A stretch of 37,630 nucleotides of DNA from a virus. The notes beneath the pieces were generated by a model. It did not search any database. It was given only the letters and a program-made list of their open reading frames with translations, and was not told the origin of the DNA. The stretch lies in IMG/VR virus record IMGVR_UViG_3300030099_005390, positions 1 to 37,630 of that record. One strand, given 5' to 3'. The translations under genes were made by a program, and so were the position numbers. Every line of letters starts with the position of its first letter. Within the stretch, counting starts at the first letter, position 1. Shown here piece after piece: positions 30,302 through 37,239 of this stretch.

Positions 30302-32143
30302 TTACGCTGTTGGGATGGGAGCCGCAGCCATTTCAGCCGCAGCTACATCATCCGGCATTCCTGCCGGGGGTGCCCCTTGTTGGGGGGCGTCTGGTCCCGG
30401 CCCCATAGCCTCCATTGGTGGCGGTGGTGCCGCTTGTGCCTGCATTCTCGCAAGCAGTCCAATGGAGTCTTCGATAAATCGTCTAAATAAGTCCAGCCGA
30501 GTTTCTGGGACTTGGTTAATTTTGGCCCGAAGGTAAGCGGATTGCATCATCGCAATACCCATCGAAAGATTCATGTACGGTTCAGGCGGCTGGTAAATGC
30601 CTTTTTCAAGAATCCGCTCAATCATCATGGTGAATATTTCTTGTGACGCCGTGGCCATACTGTTGACCGCTTCCAAATCAGGGTAATCAAGCAATGCGCG
30701 AGCTTCTTGCTGCGTAAGCATTCCTGCCTGAAGCATTTCGATGACTTTTTGAAGCTTGGCCGCTGGCGTTGTAGGTAAAAGTGAGGTCGGGTAAACCTTC
30801 ATCACATACTCATCATGCTCTAAATTGATGTCGGACCACTTAATTTTCTCGATATCGTCATCGCCGTGACTAATGACCTCAAACGACTCACCTTTAGCAG
30901 ATACTTCTCGGGCAATATCGACCATTTGAGCCGCAGCGTCCAAAAAGAGCTGTTCGTATGCTTTTGCGACCATTAAAAACCGCTCGGACTCGATATCTTG
31001 GAATTCTCGAAGCGCAACGCCCGATTCTAGGCCCGCAGGCTTCTTTGCACCCGCTGCAAGCTGACTTACACCCGCAATTTCGTATGCACGGTTAAATAAC
31101 CGGTCTAAATGGCTAAAAATTTCACCGGAGACGGTTTTTGGGACAAAAAACTGCGGCGGAGTGCCCGCATACTCAATAACACCCCAAATTTCGTTATTTA
31201 TATGCGCTTTTGAGATTTTAGAGCCACTTTCAACGAAAACCTTCGGTGTTGCGAGGTGCATCTGCTGCTGGATGTTCCGTAACAAGCGATTTATCTCTAC
31301 TTGGATGCCAGTAAGCTGCTCTGCGAGCCCTTGACCCCAAAAACCAAGCAATCGGCTGGTCCAATGGATAAAAGCAAACGGAAACTCGTCGCGCTCCCAA
31401 GAATCATCCATCAAAGTCGCGTTTTCTATTGCAATAACGTGTCTACCATCCTTTGCGCCCTTAGAGCTTGGTAGGTGCCATGCCTCAATGCACTCAATTT
31501 GTTCGCTCGCTCTATACAGCGAGTCATCATCCTCGATTGGAGACGCATCGCGAATCTGGTCCTTAAATTCCGGGAATAACGACGCCAAGACCTGCTTATC
31601 AACAACTTTGCGCTGAAACATCTGGCGAGGGTTGCCGTATCGAGCTTCAAGGTCATCAACCACAATCTCATCAGGAAACACTCGCTCGCATTTAATTTCT
31701 CCGTCATGCTCAAAAATCTTCATTACCCCAGTGCCAAAAACACAGGCATCCAGAAATACCTTGGGAGCTACTTCGTAAATTTTTGAACCGTAAAACTGGC
31801 CTGCGGTAAACTTGGTTAAGCGCTTCGCCTTGCGCTGCATTTCCCAGTCGCCGCCAGTTGTCAGATAAGTCGCCATTGGTTTGGCCTTGGCAACTCGCGC
31901 TGTAACGGTATCACACATTGATTGAATAATGTTTAAAGTTACACGGTTCTTGGCGCTTGTTTTTGCACGCTGAACCATGCCGCCATTGCCAAGGTCCCGG
32001 TAACTGATGTTTCCGTAAAGACGAGCGTGGTTGATGTTGTTCGTTGAGTGATAACCTTGATTATCCGTCAAATGCTCAACTACTTCAAAAACAAGATCGT
32101 GGGGCGCACTTGCCTCACTCCACCAATAACCTAACTTTTTCAT
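30302..32143 (-). CDS. Portal protein (613 aa)
   Basis: The dodecameric head-vertex channel. It lies after the terminase and before scaffold and capsid, at 613 residues, typical of large podovirus portals. Recognisable stretches are NRVTLNIIQSMCDTVTARVA near 65, the DEIVVDDLEARYGNPRQMFQ region, the crown-facing FAFIHWTSRLLGFWGQGLAE and LTGIQVEINRLLRNIQQQM (portal core helix), and the SGVALREFQDIESERFLMVA segment in the stem. The last 60 residues are Pro/Ala/Met-rich and probably disordered. AGTTTC is the only weak Shine-Dalgarno, so translation may depend on the gene before it. Confidence 0.87.
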   Translation of the reverse strand: MKKLGYWWSEASAPHDLVFEVVEHLTDNQGYHSTNNINHARLYGNISYRDLGNGGMVQRAKTSAKNRVTLNIIQSMCDTVTARVAKAKPMATYLTTGGDWEMQRKAKRLTKFTAGQFYGSKIYEVAPKVFLDACVFGTGVMKIFEHDGEIKCERVFPDEIVVDDLEARYGNPRQMFQRKVVDKQVLASLFPEFKDQIRDASPIEDDDSLYRASEQIECIEAWHLPSSKGAKDGRHVIAIENATLMDDSWERDEFPFAFIHWTSRLLGFWGQGLAEQLTGIQVEINRLLRNIQQQMHLATPKVFVESGSKISKAHINNEIWGVIEYAGTPPQFFVPKTVSGEIFSHLDRLFNRAYEIAGVSQLAAGAKKPAGLESGVALREFQDIESERFLMVAKAYEQLFLDAAAQMVDIAREVSAKGESFEVISHGDDDIEKIKWSDINLEHDEYVMKVYPTSLLPTTPAAKLQKVIEMLQAGMLTQQEARALLDYPDLEAVNSMATASQEIFTMMIERILEKGIYQPPEPYMNLSMGIAMMQSAYLRAKINQVPETRLDLFRRFIEDSIGLLARMQAQAAPPPPMEAMGPGPDAPQQGAPPAGMPDDVAAAEMAAAPIPTA

Positions 32144-32161
32144 TTTGAAACTCCCCGCAGA

Positions 32162-32368
32162 TTACACACCTGCCGAATAAAATAAATCTTCGTGGTATTG
32201 CTCTTCTTCGGAAAGACTCTTTGTGCCAGCGGTTTCAGGAAACACTTGTAACTGAGTACCTGCCGGTCTTGGCTTCTCCCATAGCTCTACCTCGATATCA
32301 CCAACTCTTAACCGCTTAAGCCCATGCTTTTTTGCAGCTTCGATTATTTCTTCTAGTTCAGCGTCCAT
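32162..32368 (-). CDS. Small conserved protein between terminase and portal (68 aa)
   Basis: A 68-residue protein beginning MDAELEEIIEAAKKHGLKRLRVGDIEVELWEKP, a helix followed by a beta hairpin. From memory, similar short proteins lie between large terminase and portal in several aquatic phages; no function is known. The start is the ATG at 32368 (GGGAAAACG upstream) inside the terminase gene's 3' end; an in-frame start at 32428 gives a mainly Arg/Lys/Gln extension and is unlikely. It would be translated by coupling to the terminase. Confidence 0.6.
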   Translation of the reverse strand: MDAELEEIIEAAKKHGLKRLRVGDIEVELWEKPRPAGTQLQVFPETAGTKSLSEEEQYHEDLFYSAGV

Positions 32369-33816
32369 TCGTTTTCCCACCAAGCCTCGCCGTCTTTTTT
32401 GTCGATATTGCTCTCTACGCCTTCCCAAATTTTATCTTCTAAAGCAGCATAATACTCAGGAGTTCCTTTCCTTGGAGCAATAGCTTTTTCCCTGTACGTG
32501 TAATGCTTGCTTTCACGCCACGCATATAAGCACGCATCAGACAGGTGATTCTCAAAACGCGAATCTTCTTTTTTCCTGTCCTCGTCCCACTGGAGTAAAT
32601 CCCACTCATCTAATAACTCGCATCCTTCGTAGACCTTAATAAAACCACAATGAAGGTCTGAATTCATAAGTTCAATATAGGACGCCTTGTTTCGCTTTTC
32701 TGCTGCACGCACTGGTAACTCGTAGCGGTAACGAAATTCTTCTACAATAGACTTACCAAGACCCCCCGTGTCGGCGACCATGATAGTAAAATCGTAGTGA
32801 GAATCAAGCTCTTTAATTTTTTCTGCAATCTGCGCCGGTATCATCTTCGTTTCTTTATAGGTATCGACGATGTAAAAATCCGGCAGCTCTGGACAGTAGG
32901 CTCCTACGACAAAAGCTGTTGCGTCTTCGTAACCTAAATCCACACCTAAAATAAAATTAAAGTCATGCTCGTGATGCGGCACTTCGGTGTAGAAGTTTTT
33001 GTCTTTGGTGTACTTGTAAATCAAAGAGTCGTTTGAGCGAATCCACTTGCCACGCCACTCACGCAAATAAACCGGATGGTTTTCGTCCCAATGTTTTTGC
33101 TTCATCCGGCGCTCAAGCCATTGCTCCGCATGGGGAATATGGGGGTTTTCCATAATCGTCCAATGATGATTACTATACCCTTGCGCTGGGTCAGTAGAAG
33201 CACGGAAGAACATACCCGAACAAGCAGCGTTGGGCGTTCCAATCATCGCCATTGTGCCGTTGTGGTCAATTAGCGCCGGTTCCAAAACCTCTTCCACCAG
33301 CTCCTCAAGATGGCGTCCGAAACTTGCGGCTTCGTCAAGAATAACCAAGTGGTAAGCAGAACCCCGCAGCTTATCAATATCAGCTTCATCATTCGCACCC
33401 GTCAGAACAATCTGGCTCTGGTTGGGCAGCGTAGCAATAAGCTCCGAGTTATTAAAGTGCATCCCGATGTGGTACTTGCGGTTAGCTCTTTTAAGCTCCA
33501 TCCACATAAGCCGCTTAGCGCTGTTTCGCGTCAGGGCAATATAGGCCGAAATGCTATCCGGGTTTCGAGACGCCGTTTCGATAAGGTAATAACAAGCCGC
33601 ATAAGTCTTACCAGCACGGCGGGAACACAGGGCAGTCTTAAAAGAGGCGGGGTCATTCATAAAAGCAAGCTGCTGCTCAAACAAATCCTCTTGCCACCGA
33701 TAAGTCCGGTCTTTGGCGGTGCCCTTATCCTCATTTAAGGCTTCAGGGTCGCCAAAACGCTTAATATATTCCCTGACTACCGCTCGGGCGTCATGCTTGG
33801 GCGGTGATTTCCCCAT
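32353..33816 (-). CDS. terL: Terminase large subunit (487 aa)
   Basis: The DNA-packaging motor and headful nuclease. Walker A-type SRRAGKTYA is at 65-73, Walker B HLVILDEAA at 156-164 (DE 161-162) and the C-motif TGANDEADI at 139-147. The RNase-H-like nuclease is seen in GVDLGYEDATAF near 295, VADTGGLGKSIVEEF near 350 and LSDACLYAW near 435, which carries the third Asp. The ATG at 33816 lies inside the previous gene's 3' end with AAAGG upstream, so it is translated by overlap. The type of packaging (headful or cos) is not decided here. Confidence 0.92.
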   Translation of the reverse strand: MGKSPPKHDARAVVREYIKRFGDPEALNEDKGTAKDRTYRWQEDLFEQQLAFMNDPASFKTALCSRRAGKTYAACYYLIETASRNPDSISAYIALTRNSAKRLMWMELKRANRKYHIGMHFNNSELIATLPNQSQIVLTGANDEADIDKLRGSAYHLVILDEAASFGRHLEELVEEVLEPALIDHNGTMAMIGTPNAACSGMFFRASTDPAQGYSNHHWTIMENPHIPHAEQWLERRMKQKHWDENHPVYLREWRGKWIRSNDSLIYKYTKDKNFYTEVPHHEHDFNFILGVDLGYEDATAFVVGAYCPELPDFYIVDTYKETKMIPAQIAEKIKELDSHYDFTIMVADTGGLGKSIVEEFRYRYELPVRAAEKRNKASYIELMNSDLHCGFIKVYEGCELLDEWDLLQWDEDRKKEDSRFENHLSDACLYAWRESKHYTYREKAIAPRKGTPEYYAALEDKIWEGVESNIDKKDGEAWWENEWTLN

Positions 33817-34066
33817 TGCTCTTAACCTTTACGGATTTTGGCTTTCTTCCGGCCCGTTTACGTGGTTCTTCAATAACCTCAAGGTGGGAAATAGACGACA
33901 TTGGCAGATACATCGTCCCGTGTTTTTCATGGATTACAACAATGCCGTTTTTGTTTGGTCCCCACTTAAGGGTAAACAATTGATGATTTGGTGCCTTTAG
34001 ATTGATTGCAATCTTGTCAAACACCGGTCGGCAGTCATGTTTTAGCGTAAATCCTACAATTTCCAT
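33791..34066 (-). CDS. Small protein between terminase genes (91 aa)
   Basis: A 91-residue protein with an N-terminal beta-rich half (FTLKHDCRPVFDKIAINLK) and a basic tail (EEPRKRAGRKPKSVKVK) likely to contact DNA. Not recognised. AGGGATGG lies before the ATG, and it overlaps both neighbours (13 and 26 bases), so the packaging genes 34563 to 32353 form one translational string. Confidence 0.6.
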   Translation of the reverse strand: MEIVGFTLKHDCRPVFDKIAINLKAPNHQLFTLKWGPNKNGIVVIHEKHGTMYLPMSSISHLEVIEEPRKRAGRKPKSVKVKSNGEITAQA

Positions 34067-34563
34067 TTTCCATCCCTAAATTTATCGATGCCCATCGGTT
34101 CTCTGACCTGTGGGACATAGAAAAGATTATACCTATCTCGCAGAGATTTATACACATAACCCTTATGGCTACAGATAATTGGCTCCCCTTGACGGTGTTC
34201 AAAATACTTCAGCAGCAAATTTGCCAGCCCAAGACGCCGAAAAGCATCTTTTACATAGCAATAGTGGACCAAAAGAGGGCCTGATTCGACTCTTAAGCCG
34301 CACATCCACGCAAAAATCTGATTTGGGTCGTCATCCATCACCGCCATAACGGTAACCGACTTTTCCATAAGATTTCTTATGATTTTGCGATGACTTTTAT
34401 ACAAAATGCCCCGATGCTGGTCTTTGTTTTGGTCGGCGTAGCTTCGCAGCCAAGTGCTATATACCAAGGAAGCATCAGAAGAGCTTGCAAGGCGAACCAA
34501 AACAGGCAGTTTGTCGTTGTCGCGTATGGGATTGTAGGCAAGGGTCGCATGTGGCGTCGTCAT
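34054..34563 (-). CDS. GNAT-like acetyltransferase (169 aa)
   Basis: Probable GNAT-fold acyltransferase. The family motif A is seen as LVHYCYVKDAFRRLGLANLLLKYF (about 105-130), with the R-R-x-G-x-A loop that holds acetyl-CoA, and an N-terminal alpha/beta start (VRLASSSDASLVYSTWLR). The second half (EPIICSHKGYVYKSLRDRYN) is consistent with the fold. The substrate is unknown. It is lodged between the small and large terminase genes, with four-base overlaps, so it is a member of the packaging string. The ATGA overlap fixes the start at 34563. No close characterised relative can be named. Confidence 0.65.
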   Translation of the reverse strand: MTTPHATLAYNPIRDNDKLPVLVRLASSSDASLVYSTWLRSYADQNKDQHRGILYKSHRKIIRNLMEKSVTVMAVMDDDPNQIFAWMCGLRVESGPLLVHYCYVKDAFRRLGLANLLLKYFEHRQGEPIICSHKGYVYKSLRDRYNLFYVPQVREPMGIDKFRDGKWKL

Positions 34564-35006
34564 TTAGATTTCCCCTTTAGTTTCTTGTAGGCAATATCGG
34601 CTAGGCGCTTAAGGTCATCATCAGACATCTGCTCAAGCTGATTTTGCTCCCTAATCCCGTGCTCAAGATTCGCCAGTTGGCAGATGCTTCGAGTCAATTG
34701 GCCGAAGTGCTGAGAATCGGCTTTGTCCATTCCGCCACCCGACACAGTTTGTCGCATCAGCCGTCGAGTTTCAGCATCGATAATGGAATACATATTTTCC
34801 ATCATAGAATGCAGGCTCGGCAAAATACTGACATCGATAAGGTCACGGGCGTCGCGGTTGATTTCCACAAAGGCACCTTCGTCCTCTATGTCGCGGTCGG
34901 CCTGCGCCAGAAGTTCTTCTCTGTCTTGTTTTCCGGCAGCGCCTTTAGATGCGGCTTCGTCGTATCGGACTTGAAGTTTGCCAGCGTTGAATATTTTCCT
35001 GCTCAT
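34560..35006 (-). CDS. Terminase small subunit candidate (148 aa)
   Basis: A 148-residue helical protein upstream of the packaging string, the normal place of the small terminase, which recognises the packaging site. It has a basic N-terminus (MSRKIFNAGKLQVRYDEAAS) and a helical core (LIDVSILPSLHSMMENMYSII, then DAETRRLMRQTV, then QHFGQLTRSICQLANL). No helix-turn-helix is obvious, so the name rests on gene order. The start is the ATG at 35006 with AGGAG upstream; the open frame to 35126 is a non-coding extension. Confidence 0.55.
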   Translation of the reverse strand: MSRKIFNAGKLQVRYDEAASKGAAGKQDREELLAQADRDIEDEGAFVEINRDARDLIDVSILPSLHSMMENMYSIIDAETRRLMRQTVSGGGMDKADSQHFGQLTRSICQLANLEHGIREQNQLEQMSDDDLKRLADIAYKKLKGKSK

Positions 35007-35173
35007 TATGCACTCCTGTGCTTGTCCCTCGAAAGGGCACCAAAAGGTGGCGCGATGCTGGGAGCCGGGAAGTGGAATCGTACGGACCCGGATTGGGGGT
35101 AGTTTGCAGGAACTACATCCCAACACCGCAGTGTAATCCTAAAAGATTTTTGGGGGTCGGCACAAGAGCTATA
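35007..35173. other. Non-coding gap with a UUCG hairpin
   Basis: No gene is seen in these 167 bases. On the - strand CCCT-TTCG-AGGG (35037-35026) is a very stable tetraloop hairpin 20 bases before the small-terminase start. A packaging or processing signal could lie here, but no repeat or long palindrome is found. Confidence 0.4.
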
Positions 35174-35929
35174 TTAGCCGACAGTTCCTGACATAAAGAG
35201 CGTGTAATCTTGGGCCGAGGTAACAACAGTTTTCGAGTTTGCGCCGGTAAACCCAGCGGCAATAATAAGCTCGTAGGCTTGAACGTTTCCTTTAATTTTA
35301 GCCAGCTGCCCCGGCAAAGAAACAATACCACCGGCAGGCACAAACATATTGTCCAAAGAAAAGAACTGAATACCAATGGTCCCGCTGTCATCCGTCTCAT
35401 TTGTTCCGAAAGCAGAGGACGAAATAGTTACACGGTCGGTACCGCTCACAGCGGTCGAAAAATCGCTAATCCTGGCCAGATCGTTGTTGTTGGCGGATTT
35501 AGCGCCGTAGACATTGAGGTAATTGGAGCCTTTGCTGCCGCCGTCAATGTAATCGCCTTTTTTAAAGCCATCAGCTACGGGTGTCGTAATTTGGTTGTTA
35601 CTGGCAAACACGCAGTTTCCAATAGTCGTGCCGCTAAGGTCAGCGATTAATCGGTAGTATTGAATCAACATCTCGCTGTCCGAGCGGTTATGGAGAATAA
35701 AAGTGTTGACTGTGGTCAGGCCCTGAAGGGACAGGTTGTAATAATCGTATGCGTTGTAAAGGGTGCTAGTTGACCCGACTGAGGTATTCGCCTCAAGCCG
35801 ACCATCAACGCGAACAACTTTTTCATCGGTCTGAGTCTGGGTTGCGTTCTTCAAAGACACATGGGGGTCCGAGTGGTCAGATGAGCGGCTGGATAAAGCT
35901 GAGACAATGGTTTTGACGTATTCGGCCAT
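35174..35929 (-). CDS. Unknown virion-type protein, first late gene (251 aa)
   Basis: A 251-residue beta-rich protein beginning MAEYVKTIVSALSSRSSDH. Middle strands (STLYNAYDYYNLSLQGLTTV, TFILHNRSDSEMLIQYYRLI) suggest a jelly-roll or decoration-type fold. The C-terminus is Gly/Ser-rich (DYTLFMSGTVG). Not recognised. The start is the ATG at 35929 with AGGGGAA upstream; the same frame remains open to 36142, but the extension is low-complexity, crosses the control region and is not coding. Being first in the late block it may be made in large amounts. Confidence 0.65.
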   Translation of the reverse strand: MAEYVKTIVSALSSRSSDHSDPHVSLKNATQTQTDEKVVRVDGRLEANTSVGSTSTLYNAYDYYNLSLQGLTTVNTFILHNRSDSEMLIQYYRLIADLSGTTIGNCVFASNNQITTPVADGFKKGDYIDGGSKGSNYLNVYGAKSANNNDLARISDFSTAVSGTDRVTISSSAFGTNETDDSGTIGIQFFSLDNMFVPAGGIVSLPGQLAKIKGNVQAYELIIAAGFTGANSKTVVTSAQDYTLFMSGTVG

Positions 35930-36122
35930 GAGGTTCCCCTTTGGCAAAAGAATATTCTTAGCACAGGAAAAACACAAGGATTCTATTTTTGACGCGATGT
36001 GTCGGAACTGAATTTGGGGGGAGTGACGATGAGGGTATTTAAGCCCAACGGGGGAGGACGATCCGGGGGTAGGGTAGGGTCGCCTTTGGCCCCACATGTG
36101 CGGCGATGTGCGCAAAAAAGCA
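35930..36122. promoter_or_regulatory. Late control region, G-rich, no gene
   Basis: It holds a perfect 12-base palindrome AAGAATATTCTT at 35948-35959 and a G-rich run on the + strand with four G tracts (36050-36054, 36065-36069, 36072-36074, 36077-36079) able to form a G-quadruplex. It lies between the dyad array and the first late gene, so the late promoter should be here or within the array; no strong sigma70 hexamers are seen. Confidence 0.5.
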
Positions 36123-36275
36123 TTTAATGAATGACGGTTCATTTAATCGGTCGGTTTAATGAATGGGGATTCAGTTTATCCCGAGGGGTTTAGTGAATGG
36201 TGATTCAGTGTATGGCGCGGTGTTTAATGAACCCGGATTCAGTTAACGCATCGTTTCATGAATTGGGATTCAGTG
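36123..36275. repeat. Five-copy dyad array (TGAAT-N4-ATTCA)
   Basis: Five near-identical units, TTTAATGAATGGGGATTCAG being the consensus, begin at 36123, 36155, 36189, 36223 and 36254, so 31-34 bases (about three helical turns) apart. Three copies have a perfect dyad TGAAT-N4-ATTCA (N4 is GGGG, GGTG or TGGG); the first and fourth have one mismatch. This spacing puts all sites on one face of the helix. It is a likely regulator-binding array or set of iterons, just upstream of the leftward late block. Confidence 0.8.
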
Positions 36276-36290
36276 AATAGGTCAAAAGAA

Positions 36291-36311
36291 AGCCCCGTTT
36301 GATGCGGGGCT
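36291..36311. terminator. Bidirectional rho-independent terminator
   Basis: AGCCCCG (36291-36297) pairs with CGGGGCT (36305-36311) around TTTGATG. The + strand then reads CTTG followed by T7, and the - strand reads TTCTTTT. It ends the short leftward unit 36636-36321 and shields the dyad array from it. Confidence 0.8.
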
Positions 36312-36320
36312 CTTGTTTTT

Positions 36321-36491
36321 TTATGGGACATCGTGGCGGCATCGGTAGGTGAGATGCCTTGATACATCAACCCAGACCTTTTCCAACACCCTGTGCCCTT
36401 CTAGCAATATGGCCTCACTCCATACCACACCGTGCTTTTTGTCCTTTTCCCCTGTTAGCCGTGCAAGGTCCCCCTTAAATAGTAGATACAT
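36321..36491 (-). CDS. Unknown small early protein (56 aa)
   Basis: A 56-residue protein, MYLLFKGDLARLTGEKD followed by mixed beta-like sequence (GVVWSEAILLEGHRVLEKVW) and a tail RCRHDVP. The pattern of a small SH3-like or PcfK-like barrel is possible but not recognised. The ATG is two bases inside the next gene's 3' end region (stop at 36493), so it is coupled to that gene. It is followed immediately by the terminator. Confidence 0.6.
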   Translation of the reverse strand: MYLLFKGDLARLTGEKDKKHGVVWSEAILLEGHRVLEKVWVDVSRHLTYRCRHDVP

Positions 36492-36492
36492 A

Positions 36493-36636
36493 TCAAACCC
36501 CTTGTGCCGTAATGGCCGCGTTTAGGTCCAATCGCGCGAATGCTTTCTTGATGTGGTAGACGCGGTTGTGGTTGATTCTTTCGTCTACCTTCCACGTTAG
36601 CACTAGGTCCCGTAAGTCGTTTTTGAGTTGGTTCAT
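36493..36636 (-). CDS. Unknown small early protein (47 aa)
   Basis: A 47-residue basic helical protein (MNQLKNDLRDLVLTWKVDER, then HHIKKAF-like helix, ending AAITAQGV). Not recognised. The start at 36636 is preceded by AAGGACATAATCC. Upstream lie a leader box at 36659-36666 and a promoter of the TTGACG-N3-GCATCAT type at 36699, so it belongs to the early class though it sits on the opposite strand from the other early genes at this end. Confidence 0.6.
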   Translation of the reverse strand: MNQLKNDLRDLVLTWKVDERINHNRVYHIKKAFARLDLNAAITAQGV

Positions 36637-36671
36637 TGGATTATGTCCTTTTCTTTGGGTTAGCTTACCTC

Positions 36672-36699
36672 AACTTACCATGCATGATGCCTGCGTCAA
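36672..36699 (-). promoter_or_regulatory. Promoter with GCATCAT half-site
   Basis: On the - strand: TTGACG (36699-36694), 16-base spacer with GCATCAT (36690-36684), then TAAGTT (36677-36672). The leader box starts about seven bases further on, near the expected first transcribed base. The same elements in the same order occur at 37176-37204. Confidence 0.6.
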
Positions 36700-37089
36700 G
36701 CAGATAATGTGAAAAGATGACCAAAGAAAGAACATTCGAGGCGGAAAAGGCCCCTTGAGCATACAATAACCCTTTGATTGTCCATCATATGCTCAAAGGG
36801 TAATAACGTTACTCAAATCATTGCGCCTAACTTCACCCCATTTCAAGCCAAAAAAGCCTCAAGCCATGAAGTTATGAAGCAAATGGTGTAATGTAGAAAG
36901 TTTTTTTTCTTATACTATACAGCCTATAGGCCTAAATCCTATATACCTAATGATATCATATGCTTACGCAGTATCGCTCTTTTTTGTTTGTAGAAATAAT
37001 ATTTAAGGCAATATTTACTCCATCTCCATCATTCTGAGAATAACCTTAATGTTTTTAGGTGCTTAAGTTTTTCAACCTATGGAGATGCT
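36700..37089. other. AT-rich non-coding region with inverted repeats
   Basis: About 390 bases without a gene of recognisable type. It holds two competing inverted repeats at 36755-36800, the short palindromes TAACGTTA (36804-36811), GCCTATAGGC (from 36931) and ATGATATCAT (from about 36950). A nine-pair arm CATCTCCAT (37021-37029) matches ATGGAGATG (37079-37087). Its base composition and palindromes fit an origin or an early control region. Confidence 0.5.
36755..36800. repeat. Two overlapping inverted repeats, alternative hairpins
   Basis: TTGAGCATA (36755-36763) pairs with TATGCTCAA (36788-36796), with CAAT/ATTG (36764-36767, 36777-36780) inside. CCCTTTGA (36770-36777) pairs instead with TCAAAGGG (36793-36800). 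The two arrangements share bases 36793-36796, so only one can form at a time. Confidence 0.65.
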
Positions 37090-37173
37090 ATGGAGAAAAC
37101 CCTTTACCTTATATTTTCCCTCATTTGCTCGCGTTCGTTTTTCTTCATTTTCTTCATGCTAACTTCATTATAA
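37090..37173 (+). CDS. Possible 27-residue hydrophobic leader peptide
   Basis: ATG at 37090, preceded by GGAG at 37081-37084, opens a 27-codon frame with mostly hydrophobic residues and a phenylalanine-rich centre (SFFFIFFMLTSL), ending at TAA 37171-37173, two bases before the TTGACG promoter. It could be a small membrane peptide or a chance frame in an AT-rich region; the Phe/Leu/Ile content reflects T-rich DNA. Confidence 0.3.
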   Translation: MEKTLYLIFSLICSRSFFFIFFMLTSL

Positions 37174-37175
37174 AG

Positions 37176-37204
37176 TTGACGCTTGCATCATAAACTATTA
37201 AGTT
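37176..37204 (+). promoter_or_regulatory. Promoter with GCATCAT half-site
   Basis: TTGACG (37176-37181), 17-base spacer containing GCATCAT (37185-37191), TAAGTT (37199-37204). The leader box starts at 37211, which is the expected transcription start. It drives the gene at 37240. Confidence 0.65.
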
Positions 37205-37239
37205 AATCTTAAGCTAACCAATCAACAAAAGGACACCAA

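Noticed and set aside
35930-36142. N-terminal extension of the first late gene to 36142
   Set aside because: The frame is open, but its sequence is low-complexity, has no ribosome site, and crosses a G-rich, non-coding control region. The ATG at 35929 has a good Shine-Dalgarno.
36123-36275. CRISPR-like array
   Set aside because: Regular spacing of similar units resembles a short CRISPR array, but the whole unit is only 31-34 bases, the copies differ, no distinct spacers of usual length exist and no cas gene is present.
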